Below, in pieces: positions 1-11,200 of a DNA stretch of 64,000 bases. Source of the DNA: Areca catechu (Eukaryota > Streptophyta > Magnoliopsida > Arecales > Arecaceae); contig CM038038.1 in the NCBI GenBank assembly GCA_021397845.1, positions 62,924,748 through 62,988,747 of the forward strand, read 5' to 3'. Each line of letters starts with the position of its first letter. The stretch's first letter is position 1. A program made the translations under genes and the position numbers. The notes under the pieces are model-generated. The model was not told where the DNA came from and searched no databases. It was given only the letters and a program-made list of their open reading frames with translations.

Positions 1-1622
1 AGCATAAGTCAGGCACTTTGAACAAAGTGGTAGATGCTTTAAGTAGACGGAGTTTATTGATTGGTGCTATGCAAGTATATATCCTTGGGTTTAAAAGCAT
101 GAAGGATGATATCTGTGCATATGAGCATTTCCAGAGCATTGTGACTGAATTGGAAGCTGGAGGTCAATCTGACTTCGTCCTACATGATGGATATTTGTTC
201 CGTGGTAATTATCTCTGTATTCCTAACACTTCACTATGTGTATTGATTATTCAGGAGCTGCATAATCAAGGACATTTCGGAAGAGACAAAACTGCACGGT
301 TAATTCGTCAACGATTTTATTGGCCTGGGCTTGACCGAGATGTCAAAACCTTTGTGAAGAGATGCCATTTGTGTTAGGAATCCAAAGGAACAGATACAAA
401 TCAAGGTTTATATACCCCTTTACCGATTCCAGATGAGCCATGGCGAGAGGTATCTATGGATTTTGTTGTAGGTTTACCACGGACAGTGAGAGGTCTAGAT
501 TCAATTATGGTAGTCGTAGATCGGTTCAGCAAGATGGCTTGTTTCTTGCCATGCAAAACAATATTTGATGCATCGAAAGTAGCTGATCTTTATTTTTCTG
601 TGGTTGTTCGACATTATGGGTTACCATCGTCGATAGTTTCGGACCGAGATAGCAAGTTTATGGGACATTTCTGGCATGAATTATGGAAAAAGTTGGGTAC
701 AAAAATAAAATTCAGTAGTCCCTATCATCCTCAGACCAATGGGCAAACCGAGACTGTCAACCGAAGTCTTGGTAACTTGTTGAGAGCCAATGTTCAAGAA
801 TTTAAAAACTGGGATGTATGTTTGCCAAAGATTGAGTTTGAGTTCAATTCTTCGGTGAACCGTTCTACTGGTTTTGCACCTTTTCAGGTATTGTAAGGAT
901 TTCTGCCAAGAGGACCACTTGATATTTTACCTGTTGATGTGCCAAACAAATCAAGTAAGAAGATAAAAGATCGAGTGGCTGATCTACGTGAGGTGCACGC
1001 AACTGTTAAAGCCAATCTACAGCAAAATTATGCCAAGTATAAGGCTAAGGCTGATTAGACACGTCGACAGCAGACTTTTGAGGTTGGTGATTTGGTATGG
1101 GTCTTCTTGCCAAGAGAACGATATCCACAGGGGGCCTACACCAAACTCAAACCAAAGAAAATTGGTCCTTGTCAGGTGTTGGAGAAATTTAGTGACAATG
1201 CCTACCGAGTTGAATTACCAAACGATGTCCTTATTTCTGATGTATTCAATATTCGACATCTAACCCCTTATGCAGGTGATAATTCAAGCTTGAGGACAAG
1301 CTTTTCAGAGGAAGGGGAGAGTGATGTAGACATCGAGATGAATATTGAACCTGATCAGCTGACTCATATATCAGGACAGCCTGGTGATAGTTCGGCGAAG
1401 CCCAACCCAGACGTTTCAGTTCAGCTTCCAGCCCATGACGATTTGGGGCTGCCAGCCTCACCAGCAGGAAACGTGCATAGGTCCAGACGCCTTCAAGGGA
1501 AGCAAGTTTCAAATCTGACCCATTTTTGGGATGAAAACAATAAATTGGAAATTGGGCCGAAGGCCCAATACACTAATTACGTCTGTGAAGTTTCGGATCC
1601 AGGAAAACACTGGAGTCTTTAG
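1..1622 (+). pseudogene. Ty3/gypsy pol 3' part: RNase H end and integrase, broken
   Basis: One reading frame runs through this stretch, interrupted by stops at 375-377 (TAG), 894-896 (TAA) and 1056-1058 (TAG). It opens with the RNase H end (VVDALSRRSLL near 24). Next is the integrase zinc finger, with His pairs near LHNQGHFG and the final Cys pair in KRCHLC. The integrase core follows, with all three acidic residues visible: MDFVVGLP, VSDRDSKF and the Glu in TNGQTETVN. The C-terminal domain includes GDLVWVFLPRERYPQ and DVFNIRHLTPYAGD. The tail after that is acidic and polar, and I see no chromodomain. The IN C-terminus resembles CRM/Galadriel-like chromoviruses, but that placement is tentative. 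The 5' part lies outside the window. Ends at a TAG at 1620-1622. It is probably the coding end of the element whose 3' LTR is at 2956-3528. Confidence 0.85.
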
Positions 1623-2955
1623 TCTTATTATTTTTATTATAATTTTATTAGTGGCGTGATCTCTTGATTTTTTTTTTTTTTTAAAAAAAAAATCCGTTCG
1701 AAGAGTTTCATGCAAGAGTCAACGTGTTGGATTGTTTACATTAGTTGTTTTGTTTTTTTTCCCTCCCTATTAGTCACGTGGAGGACAATTCTTCTTGTAT
1801 GGCTTTGTTTTCTTAAAACCCGAACCCAAGGAAACAGCAGAGAGCGTTTTCCTTGTTTTGGATTTTATATTGGAGCATTTTGGTTTTGGGAATAAGATAT
1901 TGGGCGTGTTGTTTTTCTTGGGAAGAATACAGTTTACACGGTGTGTTGTTTTGAGAAGAAAACATTACACGGTGGTTTTTGGTTTTGGCGTCTTGCTTCC
2001 GTGGAAGGCTGCCAGCCACTTCTTTTCCCCTTGCGCACACCAGGCCGAAAGCCCGGTTGGGAGAAGACGATTCCTTAAGGAATCTCTTCCTTCCGTTCCA
2101 AGTTCCTGATAAAAAAATAAAAAAAAGAAGAAACAGGGACTCACGGTGAGAAACCCATCGTTCATCCCTTCCAATCTTGAAGATCCGGATTGAAATCCGG
2201 TAGAGGGCTGACAACGTGAGGAATCACGCAGCCCTTCCAATGCTTGATCGTTGCAGGTTTCAAAAGATCTTCCCCATCTTGCTCAATCCTAGCATCAAAA
2301 AAATTTCCAGAACCAGTTCTCCCTGAATCGGGGTTTTGGTCATTGCAGGCATTTGACAACCACCCTGCACCACCCCTCCTTCCAATCAAATCCTCCTTGT
2401 TCTCCAGCCGGAAGCCGACAATGGCCCGCCGCTAAAGATGCAAGATCTACCTCTTTCCTCTTCACTTGTGCACCCTCCCACGATGAGCCGAGCCCTACAA
2501 CAGGGCCTCGAAACTGAGTCCCCTGTGCCATCGAGCCATGCCAACTACTGTTCGGCCATCTTCTTCCCGTGCCGCCACCGTCCTCGCCCTTGCGATGCCC
2601 ATCGAGAAGCCTCCCCCTATTCGGTCAGCATCAGTTGCCCGTGGGATGGAAGGAGACCGCACAAACGTGAAGGCAAATGCCTTCACTATTGCCGACTTTA
2701 GCGCACAGTTTTTGGAACAGCACGCTTTCTGGAGCAGCATGAATCTCAGTGCTGCACAATCTTCAAAGCTACACTGATTTCAGAGCAGCCAATAGAAAAA
2801 GCAAATCAGTGAAAACAAATCAAAGAAAAAAAAGAAAAGAAAAGAAGTTGAAAAAAAAAAAGATGAACCCAGAGTCCTTTTTGATTAGTTTTGGTTCCAT
2901 CAAACCATCACTGAACCTGACTCGACAGAGTCGAGTTCTCCCCATAGTAGGGGAA
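1623..2955 (+). other. Noncoding 3' region of element D1
   Basis: No recognisable protein domain on either strand. The first half is AT-rich. From about 2100 it becomes GC-rich with short incidental frames, then purine-rich A/G tracts near 2820-2865. The last ~300 bases match, in reverse complement, the sequence beside the LTR at 46008-46693. It ends in a tract containing CTCGACAGAGTCGAG and then GTAGGGGAA just before the LTR. The same CTCGA-tract context precedes the 3' LTRs of elements A and C, so D1 belongs to the same broad group. Joining it to the pol fragment upstream is inference. Confidence 0.55.
1668..1692. repeat. T15-A10 homopolymer junction
   Basis: Fifteen T residues are followed directly by ten A residues, just after the pol stop. 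It can fold on itself and is probably slippage-prone low-complexity sequence. No function is assigned. Confidence 0.9.
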
Positions 2956-3528
2956 TGATGGAGACCGAGAGTCTATTTTTTTATTTTATTTATTCCTGTG
3001 TCACTTTAATCAAAGTGAGCCAATCGAGTCCTATAATAAAGTGAGACAACTGAGTCAATTGAGTCCACTTAGTCAGATCCAGTCATTTTAGTCAGTCAAG
3101 AGTCCAGTTGAGTCGTTCAAGTCAAGAGAAGAGTCATCAGACCAGAAAATTCACCAGGCCCCCCCTAACCAGAGACGGCCTTTATGCACCTAGACCCTTT
3201 CGTGCCACCAAGCCCGCAAGAGAGAGCTCCAGTCCAAGATAGGCCCACTGTTGACTAGGTCTACCAGGATTTCTTGGCCTACAAGTCAGGATTTCTTAGC
3301 CCCAAGTTATGTACCCTGGGGTGAATCTATAAATACCACCTTTCCACTCTTGTATGAATTATCTTTTTCTCGTGAATACAAACTAAAGTTGAAAGTTATT
3401 TTGTCTGAGTGTTTTTCTCCAGATTGGAGTGGGTGTGATGCCCTGGTTCCTTGTTCTTGAGTGCAAGCCCTAATCCACTAGTGACTTCTACGCTGGCCAG
3501 CGATCCTCCCCTGCTCTGTCCCGCATCA
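2956..3528 (+). mobile_element. 3' LTR of element D1
   Basis: Begins TGATGGAGACC right after a purine stretch (GTAGGGGAA) and ends CCCGCATCA, giving the TG...CA termini of an LTR. It carries a TATA box (3328-3335) and a leader-like AT-rich stretch after it. A homologous copy in reverse orientation lies at 46008-46693. No PBS follows 3528, and the sequence switches abruptly to an unrelated minus-strand LTR, as expected for the outer edge of a 3' LTR. The 5' LTR is not in the window. The start could be 2956 or 2959. Confidence 0.75.
3328..3335 (+). promoter_or_regulatory. TATA box in D1 LTR
   Basis: TATAAATA inside the LTR, upstream of the C/T-rich presumed transcription start. It marks the U3/R boundary region. 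Confidence 0.6.
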
Positions 3529-4368
3529 TTTATTCATAAGAAAAAGATGCTTACAAGAGGGGGACGGGTAGGGTATTTATAGAGTTCTAATGCCCTCACT
3601 AACCATAGTTACACTTGGGTTACAAGTCCTCTTCCAAATTACAATACAAGTACTTTCCTAGCTAGGTTAGAATTACAAGGTTTAAAGGGATTAGGAGTCC
3701 TAACTAGTTTAGAAAAGACATTGTCTTCTCCCACTTTTCTTCAACTTGGACTTGGCCAAACCTCTTTGGACGCCCACCTTTTGGTGTGTGGGCTATAGGG
3801 CAACAAGAGGGAGGTCGGCCATGGGCTTGGAGAGCTTGGGCTTGGGCCCCCTCGAAGTTGGGGTGCCTGGTTCCCTATGCTGGCATATTCCTAGTATCAA
3901 AAGGGAATCTTGGTTCTCCTTGCCTAGGCTTGCTTCCTAGGCTTGAATTTGGAGGCCTGGAGTGCTGGGATACCCTAGTAAACATTGGCTCCTAGCATAT
4001 GGAATATTTCAGAAGCATCTGGAGGGAATTTGGCATCTAAAATGGCACCCAGGAAAAATCAAGGCACAATCAGGGCACCTGGGTGTCGATTGAGCTCCCC
4101 TAAGCTGGTGTAACTGCTTCTAGCTTCAGTATGAGGTCTGGTGGAACTCCAAAATAGCGTAGCCTCCTCTCTTGTACAAGAAGTGAACTCATACTAGACT
4201 TATACTGGTATACAGGACTTAATGTATTGGACTTGTTTGAGGGTTGAGATAAATCAACTAACCTCAACTTATTACAGGACTCAATTCTAGTTGATTACAA
4301 AATTTGACATATGGCTAGGTAAACCAAATAGGGCCCGATAATCTGTGTCTGATCCTGGTGCCCCCACA
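3529..4368 (-). mobile_element. Partial LTR of B-type element, truncated by D1
   Basis: Read on the minus strand it begins TGTGGGGGCACCAGGATC at 4368, like the B1 and B2 LTRs at 47724 and 50957. It continues through the runs of 'gagtcctgt'-like sequence typical of those LTRs to a TATAAATA (+ strand 3574-3581). It stops at 3529, exactly where the D1 LTR ends. The missing R/U5 end should lie beyond the 5' end of D1, outside the window. The simplest reading is that D1 inserted into this LTR. Confidence 0.65.
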
Positions 4369-5164
4369 AGAGTTGGCACCGGACTTCAGTCCCCTCTACT
4401 TCGAAATCCTGACATTCCCGGACCTACAAAACAAGGTTAGAGACCCGGGCCAGGGGTTCCGACGGGGGCACTCTAACGATCAAGTTGGAGAGCTGCAAAG
4501 TGGAACAGATCCTCTAAGATGGATCCCTGCTAGGTCTCTGTGCTTAAAGGAATCTTTGATGAGGAGATGAGTGAATATGAGCGAGAACGAGAGGGGTCAG
4601 CACTCCAGTTCTTGTGACTGGGCTCATCGATCTCACCCTTGAGAGTTCCTTCGGAGCCTTTTTCTTAGATTCGCTTGTTCCCTTCTTCCATGCGTTTGCC
4701 CTCTTGATTGCTTACCTTCTTCCATGCTTGCTGGTGGCTTTTTGATATCATCGAGTACTTTGGTGCCTCGATCCTTTCCCTCTAGGGAGGTCTTGGAGGT
4801 CAATGGTGCTTACTGGCCATTCTGCTGAGGTCATCTCCCCTTACGGTTGGGAGTTAAGTGGAGAGCTCGTCTCATCTACCATGCAGTCATGAAAGGGGGA
4901 GCCAGGCAGGACCTCGATCTATGCATAGGTGCTCTTGGGTTCAGGGCATTGTTCGTGGCCCTCCCCTTTGGGGTGTTCCAGGTCATTGGCTGCTGGATCT
5001 GGTACCTCGATCGAGGTGTCCCTCCTAAACTGGTGCAAATGAGGTTCCGTGCATCGTTACAGATCTAGGAATGCCATACTAGACTTGCCGCACTGTGCGT
5101 CCCATCCTCAGCAACATCCTCGGGGCTTGTGCCCTCGGTCCTCTGGATGCTTCATGGAAAAGGC
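4369..5164. other. Tat-LTR-like noncoding sequence
   Basis: No coding domain. The segment near 4430-4520 (CCGACGGGGGCACTC, then a block near GATCAAGTTGGAGAG) resembles the R/U5 part of Tat-type Ty3/gypsy LTRs as I know the family. The minisatellite starts just downstream. A Tat-type LTR with an internal minisatellite also occurs at 30951-32230, which supports the idea, but the boundaries here are not determined. Confidence 0.35.
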
Positions 5165-5631
5165 TTGACTTCGATCGAGGTGGACCCATCTAGGGGTGCC
5201 ACCTGGCAAACGAGCAGAGGTTCTAGGCTCGACTTCGACTGAGGTGGAAACATATAGGGTGCCACCTAGTGAAGGAGCATAGGCAGGCACTCTTCAATCG
5301 AGGTGGACCCCTCCTAGGTCGACACCTGGTGAAGGGGCAGGGGCAAACTCGACCTCGACCGAGGTGGACCCCTGGAGGTGCCACCTGGTGAAGGAGTAGA
5401 GGTGCTAGGCTTGACTTCAATCGAGGTGGACCCCACCTGGGTCGACACCTGGTGAAGGAGCAGAGGTAGGCCCACTTCGGTCGAGGTGGATCCCTCCTGG
5501 GTCGACACCTAGCGAAGGTGCAGAGACAGGCCCACTTCGACCGGAGTGGACCCCTCCTGGGTTGATACCTGGCGAAGGGGCAGAGTCAAGCTCAACTTTG
5601 GTTGAGATGGACCCTTTTGGGGGTGCTACTT
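5165..5631. repeat. ~60-bp minisatellite, left part
   Basis: Eight diverged tandem copies with a core like TCGAGGTGGACCCCTCC, then GGTCGACACCTGGTGAAGG. The GAGGTGG core falls near 5177, 5241, 5300, 5361, 5423, 5483, 5543 and 5604, a period of 59-64 bp. Because the period is close to a multiple of three, the minus strand stays open with a ~20-residue Pro/Gly/Ser-rich repeat, which is incidental. The array is cut by element A at 5631 and resumes at 14798. Confidence 0.9.
5627..5631. repeat. Target-site duplication of element A, left copy
   Basis: TACTT immediately before the first base of the 5' LTR. The matching TACTT is at 14793-14797, directly after the 3' LTR. Confidence 0.9.
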
Positions 5632-7395
5632 TGGTGCGGGCACCAGACTCAGAAGAAGACTTCAGAGCTCCATCTGGATCTCTGACTAACCTTGCCCGAA
5701 GAATTAGGGTTTTTTGGCTTGTAATAAGGGTTGACTGGATCAACTCAATTTTAGCTTGAGTCTATATTACCTGCATTTTATTTTGTTGAGTCATGTTGAC
5801 TCAGTAGTGGACTAGGGTTTCAACCTAGGGTGTTACATTTTCTCCCAAGGCCAAGCAAGTGGGCGCCACACTCCCAGCCACACTCCCAGCCATACGCCTG
5901 AGTCCAGGGGGCGCCACATCTCCATCCAGCAGGCTTTGGTCCCCACACCACAGATAGCAGCTCCCCTCTTTCATGCACCAATTGAGGAGAAATCCACCAG
6001 GGGTCCACAAATCCAGGGGGCGGCCCTAGACTTCCCAAAAGAACCAAACTATGAAAGGGAAGAAATTCTCTTGGAGAGAAATTCAAGGAGGCGCCCATTA
6101 CCTGCCAGAAATACTCAAAACAAAGTTAGAAGGAGCCATAACTTGGGGAGAAAGAAAAGGAGGTATCCAAAATGGGTTGAGCCATGGAAGGAAGGAGATT
6201 TCTCTTGAAAAGCAAGGTTAGGAGGCGCCCTAATCATTCCAACTAAAGCCAGATATAAAAGGCAACAAATTTTCTCTTGGAGGGCAAGGTTAAGAGGTGC
6301 CCAAACACTTCCAGATAAGGCCAAGCATAGAAGGAAAACAATATTTTCTTGGAGGTCAAGACAAGGAGGCGCCACCCACTTTCCTTTTTGAAGCTTCAAT
6401 CAACTTTGGAATTAATTAGCTGGCCATATGAGTAGGGATTGATATCCTGATTTGTAGATCCCCTCTTTTAGTCCCACATGGAAAGATGTAAAACCCTACT
6501 CTCTTGTAAAGTCCTATAAATTAAACCCCTCTTGTAAGTTTAAAGGGAACAGATGAATGAAACCAAATTTTTTTGTGAGCAAACTTTGTATTTTCTCTCT
6601 TCCGCACTTGCATCCAGGTGTTGAGCTCCGTGAGGGAGTAAATCCGGGTTCCCCAGGAACCTTGAGGAGGTGTGAGATCTCCAAAACCCAAACCCTAGGT
6701 TAGCCACTTCTACTCCAAACCCTAGCCGCCCACCATCCACTTCAATCCACCAAACCCTAGCCTATCCCACCTCCCACGGCCTCTCTCTCCAAGTCCAGGC
6801 CGACCACCAGCATCCAGCTACAGTCCGGATACTTCAGATCCAAAGCTCTTTCCAAAGGGAGTCGAATCAGCCTTCAAGAGAATCCGGATCTCAGCGACAT
6901 CAGCCTTCAAGTTCTTCGAACTGGTAAATCCTTCCCTGAGTCTCTGAATCCATCACTTGTTTTTCTTCTTCCCAGATCTTGAGTCCAGGAGAAGCCGACC
7001 AAACCACAAGACCAGTATTGGAGGATCCATTGCGAAGATAGCCGAATCCGAGGATCCAACAATCTACTCGAGAGAGTTCTTCCACCCAAATTCTGTGAAG
7101 ATCACTGTCTGGTTGGTAACCCATCTCTCCTCTCTTTTTCTGTCCTGTTGAAAGTTCAGAGCAAAACCCTAGGTCAGGGAGTTTCTCAACCCCCAGCGAT
7201 CCGTTACTTCTGAACTACTCTGATAATTTAGTTTCTTCTAAATTGTGCTTTCAATCCTTACCTAGTTTCCATCAACTTAGTTTAACTTTACTTTGAGTCA
7301 AAGCCAATTTTTGAAATATATATATAAAAAAAAAAAAAAGAATTAATCTTAATTTTTACTTCCGCATACGTTTCTTTGTTCTTTGTTCTGCATCA
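5632..7395 (+). mobile_element. 5' LTR of element A
   Basis: Starts TGGTGCGGGCACCA, itself a short inverted repeat, and ends TTCTGCATCA. U3 carries a degenerate series of GGCGCC-containing boxes between about 5860 and 6380, a TATA box at 6515 and a transcribed region with an AG-rich splice-like stretch. It ends in an A-rich tract near 7328 followed by the U5 end. Same length as the 3' copy. Confidence 0.95.
6515..6522 (+). promoter_or_regulatory. TATA box in element A 5' LTR
   Basis: TATAAATT in the context CCTATAAATTAAACCCC. It is conserved at the equivalent place in the A 3' LTR (about 13911) and the C LTRs (about 55738 and 62986). Confidence 0.65.
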
Positions 7396-7399
7396 TTTT

Positions 7400-7412
7400 T
7401 GGTATCAGAGCC
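7400..7412 (+). other. Primer-binding site of element A (tRNA-iMet)
   Basis: TGGTATCAGAGCC, four bases after the LTR end. It is complementary to the 3' end of plant initiator methionine tRNA, the usual primer for this group. Confidence 0.9.
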
Positions 7413-8295
7413 CTGTCTAGGGTTTCTGTTTTGATTGCTTGTTTGAATCTCAATCTTTTTACTTTGTCTGCTCGAAGTAGACTCCCCAGGACGTCCGGTC
7501 CTAGGAACGAAGCGAGGTGCAAACCTCCTCTTCCCATTCCACGGGGTGTTCCTAGGGCGTGTAGGGGATCCGTTGGGTTATAACTTCGTATCAGGAATTG
7601 TAAACGGGGAAGTACTCTATTTTCAGCCTGTAATTGCCCTATTTTAGGAATTATTTCTCATTGCAGTTACTCCAAATTTGGAGATTTTTATTTTTCTGAA
7701 ACCAGTATAATTGAAACTATTTTGCATAATTTTCCTGTGATTTCTTGGTTTCCGTGGGATTTCTGAGAATTTAATTACTGCAACTCTATTTTTGTGTTCT
7801 GCAATCCAATTATTTTTGAGTGTTCATCTCTTAATTCATCTTAAGGGCATTTGAGCATCTAAGATAAGGGGAGGAGTTGATAACCTCTCCTTAGCCCAAA
7901 ACCACCACCCAATCATTCGAACCTAAGCCTTTAATCTAAAAATTGATTAGACCTTATTTGCCCTAGTGGGCTAGGGACATCAACAAGTCGGGTCAAGGTT
8001 AGTATTGAGTCAGTTTGTCTGGTTACTCTGTGTGTGCTTTGTACTTAGTGTCTAGAATAGTGGTTCAGGGATTCCATCCCGAAGGGCTTGTGTGCTGGTC
8101 CGCCTACCTGGCCAATCTCTGATTGGTGTCTAGGATTGGCATATAGGAACCTAACACTCCCCTTACACCTGCCTGGCTGAGTCCTGAGTTACTACAGGTT
8201 AGCTTGCCACTCTGATTGGGCATCTAGTTTGGGCTCTAGGTCTAGTTAGCCCGTAGTCGTTCAGTTGAGTCTCATTTTGTGTGCTTGATTGCATC
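7413..8295 (+). other. Untranslated leader of element A
   Basis: About 880 bases from the PBS to the gag ATG with no long open frame. It contains a block (about 8090-8260) that is strongly conserved in C, E, B1 and B2. That block includes a potential hairpin CCAATC-TCT-GATTGG at 8112-8126 and the motif GAGTTACTACAG. The position fits RNA packaging, dimerisation or translation signals, but that role is inferred. Confidence 0.6.
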
Positions 8296-11200
8296 ATGTC
8301 TACCCGAAATGGAGTGCCCTACCAACCTGGCCAAACCCAACCTGATTTAGAGGCCATGGTTAGAGCTCTTACTGAGAGTATGAACAAACTGAGTCAGGAT
8401 GTGACTGCCACTGTTGCCCAGTTTAAAGAACAAGTCCATGAGGATTTTGCCCAGCTTAGGGATCGAGTCCAAGTGCTAGAGGACCCTAGGCATCGGAATT
8501 GGACTCCTGACCCAGATTTTAGTGTGCCTCAACCTCACCCACACCAAGAGTCGAGAAGACCTTTATACCGAGATCCTGAACCTAATCATAGGAGGCCTGA
8601 CCCAGAACCTGAGGATAGAGATGATAGGTTCATTCGGAACATCAAGTTAGATGCACCCACTTTTGATGGTAGCTTAAATCCTAAGGTGTATTCTGATTGG
8701 GAGGGTGAGATGGACCAGTACTTTGAGTGGTATGCCATGTCTGAGGAGAGGAAATTCAAGTTTGCCAAGATGAAGTTAGTACGTCAGGCTAGGTTATACT
8801 TGGGGAACATTGAGCTGTCCACTAGAAGACGAAATGTAGAGCCCATAACCACTTGGCAGGGTATGAAAGAGAAGCTTAGAGACAAGTACCTATCCATTTC
8901 ATACCAGCAAAATCTGTTAGACCAATGGCAGACTATGAAATAAGGGAACCGATCTATTTCAGACTACATAACCACCTTTGATGAATACCTGATGAGATGT
9001 GATGTGAGTGAAGCCCATGAGGTCACTATGTCTAGATTTAGGGCTGGACTTAGGGAAGACATTAAGAGAGAGTTGTTTCTGAGAGAGGTTACTGACTTAG
9101 ACCAAGCCTATCAGATTGCACTGAACACTGAGAAGTTTCAGAGGGGACCCATGCCTTCTAGGGTTAGTGCCCCAATCCCAAGAAATGGACCTAGCTAGGT
9201 TACCCCTAGCAAGCCTAATCAGGGTATTCCCACCCCTAGGCCCATGGACAAAGGTAAGGCACCTGACACCAAGAGAACCCCTAGTATCGTCTGTTTTAAG
9301 TGCCAGAAGCCTGGTCATATCTCCAATCAGTGCACAGCCATAGCTTGTTTTAAGTGTCATAAGGTAGGTCATGTTTCTAGCCAGTGCCCTCGTAGATCCC
9401 TTTATATAGAAGAGGGAGGAGAAGAGAATTCCGAGCCTAATGAGGAGTTTGAAGAAGAAGTCTATGAGGCCGGAATGAATTTGGTTGATGAGTATGAAGG
9501 AGAGGAAGAATCCACAGAGTCTGACCAATTAGGGGTTGTGAGATGCATCCTGTCCCAGACAAAAGTTCAGGAAGATTGGCGCAGGACTAACATCCTACAG
9601 ACTTTTCTTAAACTAGGGGATAAGGTTTGTAAAATCATCATAGATAGTGGGAGCTGTGTGAATGCCATTTCTACTAGCACTGTCAAAATGTTAGGCTTAA
9701 CCCCAGTCCCCCACCCCAACCCCTATAAGGTTTCTTGGGTAGACTCTACCTCTATACCCATCCAGTCTAGATGTCAGGTCCAAATCCAAATGCAATCCTA
9801 TCAAAAGAAGATATGGTGTGATGTCTTGCCCATGAGGGTGAGCAGTATAATTCTTGGAAGACCTTGGTTGTATGATCATGATGCCACCCTCTTAGGAAAA
9901 TCCAACACCTGTGTCTTTAGTTTCAATGGGAAGAAAATCACAATCCATTCAGTCCATCCTAAGGACAAGGTAGCTAAAGGAACCAGTAAGGTCAGAGAAA
10001 TGAAGACTGGAGTGAACCTAATTAGTGCCAAGGATCTAGAACAAGAAATTCATAGTGGTTCACCCATTTGGATGTTGACTGCTAAGGAACTTAGGACTCC
10101 TACACCCTCAGAGCCTCCTCAGGAAGTTAAGCCTTTATTAGAAGAATTTGGGAATGTTTTTCCCAAGGATCTTCCAGACCACCTTCCACCTCTTAGGGAT
10201 ATTCAGCATTCCATAGATTTAGTCCCAGGAGCTACTTTACCCAACTTGCCCCATTATAGGATGAATCCATCTGAGCATAAAGAACTGCAAAAGCAGGTTG
10301 GCGAATTGTTGAGGAAGGGGTTCATTAGAGAGAGTCTTAGCCCTTGTGCAGTCCCTGCACTTCTAACCCCGAAGAAGGATGGCACGTGGAGGATGTGTGT
10401 TGACAGTCGTGCCATCAATAAAATCACAATCAAGTATAGGTTCCCCATCCTTAGACTAGATGGCATGCTTGATATGATGGCCGGTGCCATGGTTTTTTCT
10501 AAAATTGATCTCAAGAGCGGCTATCATCAGGTTAGGATTAGACCAGGGGATGAGTGGAAAACAGCCTTCAAAACTAAGGATGGTCTCTTTGAATGGGTTG
10601 TTATGCCTTTTGGGTTGTCCAATTCCCCTAGTACTTTCATGAGGATTATGACCCAGGTACTTAGAGCTTTCATAGGGAAGTTTGTAGTGGTCTATTTTGA
10701 TGACATCCTGATCTATAGTAAGACCCCTGCAGATCACCTAGGCCACCTTAGACAAGTCTGTCAAGTTTTGAGGAATGATAGTCTCTACGGTAATCTCAAA
10801 AAGTATGAATTTATGACCAGTAGAATTATCTTCCTTGGATTTGTTGTAACCCCTGACAGCGTGGCTGCCGATCCTGAAAAGATTAGGTCCATAGTAGAAT
10901 GGCCAGAGCCGACCAGTGTGCATGAAGTCAGAAGTTTCCATGGCTTGGCTACCTTCTATAGGTGATTCATCAAGGGGTTTAGTACCGTAGTTGCTCCTAT
11001 CACAGACTGCATTAGGAAGGGAGAATTTCAGTGGACCAAAGCAGCCCATAAAGCCTTCCAAGATCTTAAGGATAGGATGACCCAGGCACCCATTTTGAGA
11101 CTACCAGACTTTTCAAAGGTATTTGAGGTTGCCTGTGATGCTTCAGGAGTAGGTATAGGAAGAGTCCTAAGCCAAGAGAACCATCCCGTAGCATTCTTAA

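Noticed and set aside
1700..2100. 3' LTR directly after the first gypsy pol
   Set aside because: No convincing TG...CA termini, TATA box or second copy in the window; left as noncoding 3' sequence of D1.
5165..5631. CRISPR-like repeat array
   Set aside because: Units are contiguous and diverged with no unique spacers; this is a plant minisatellite.
5417..5743. Minus-strand repetitive Pro/Gly/Ser protein
   Set aside because: The 20-residue periodicity is simply the ~60-bp minisatellite read in frame; it is interrupted by element A and has no conserved start or domain.
9097..9528. Minus-strand frame of 143 codons, with a matching one at 58326-58757
   Set aside because: Antisense shadow of the Gag knuckle and acidic spacer in A and C; it is conserved only because the sense strand is.
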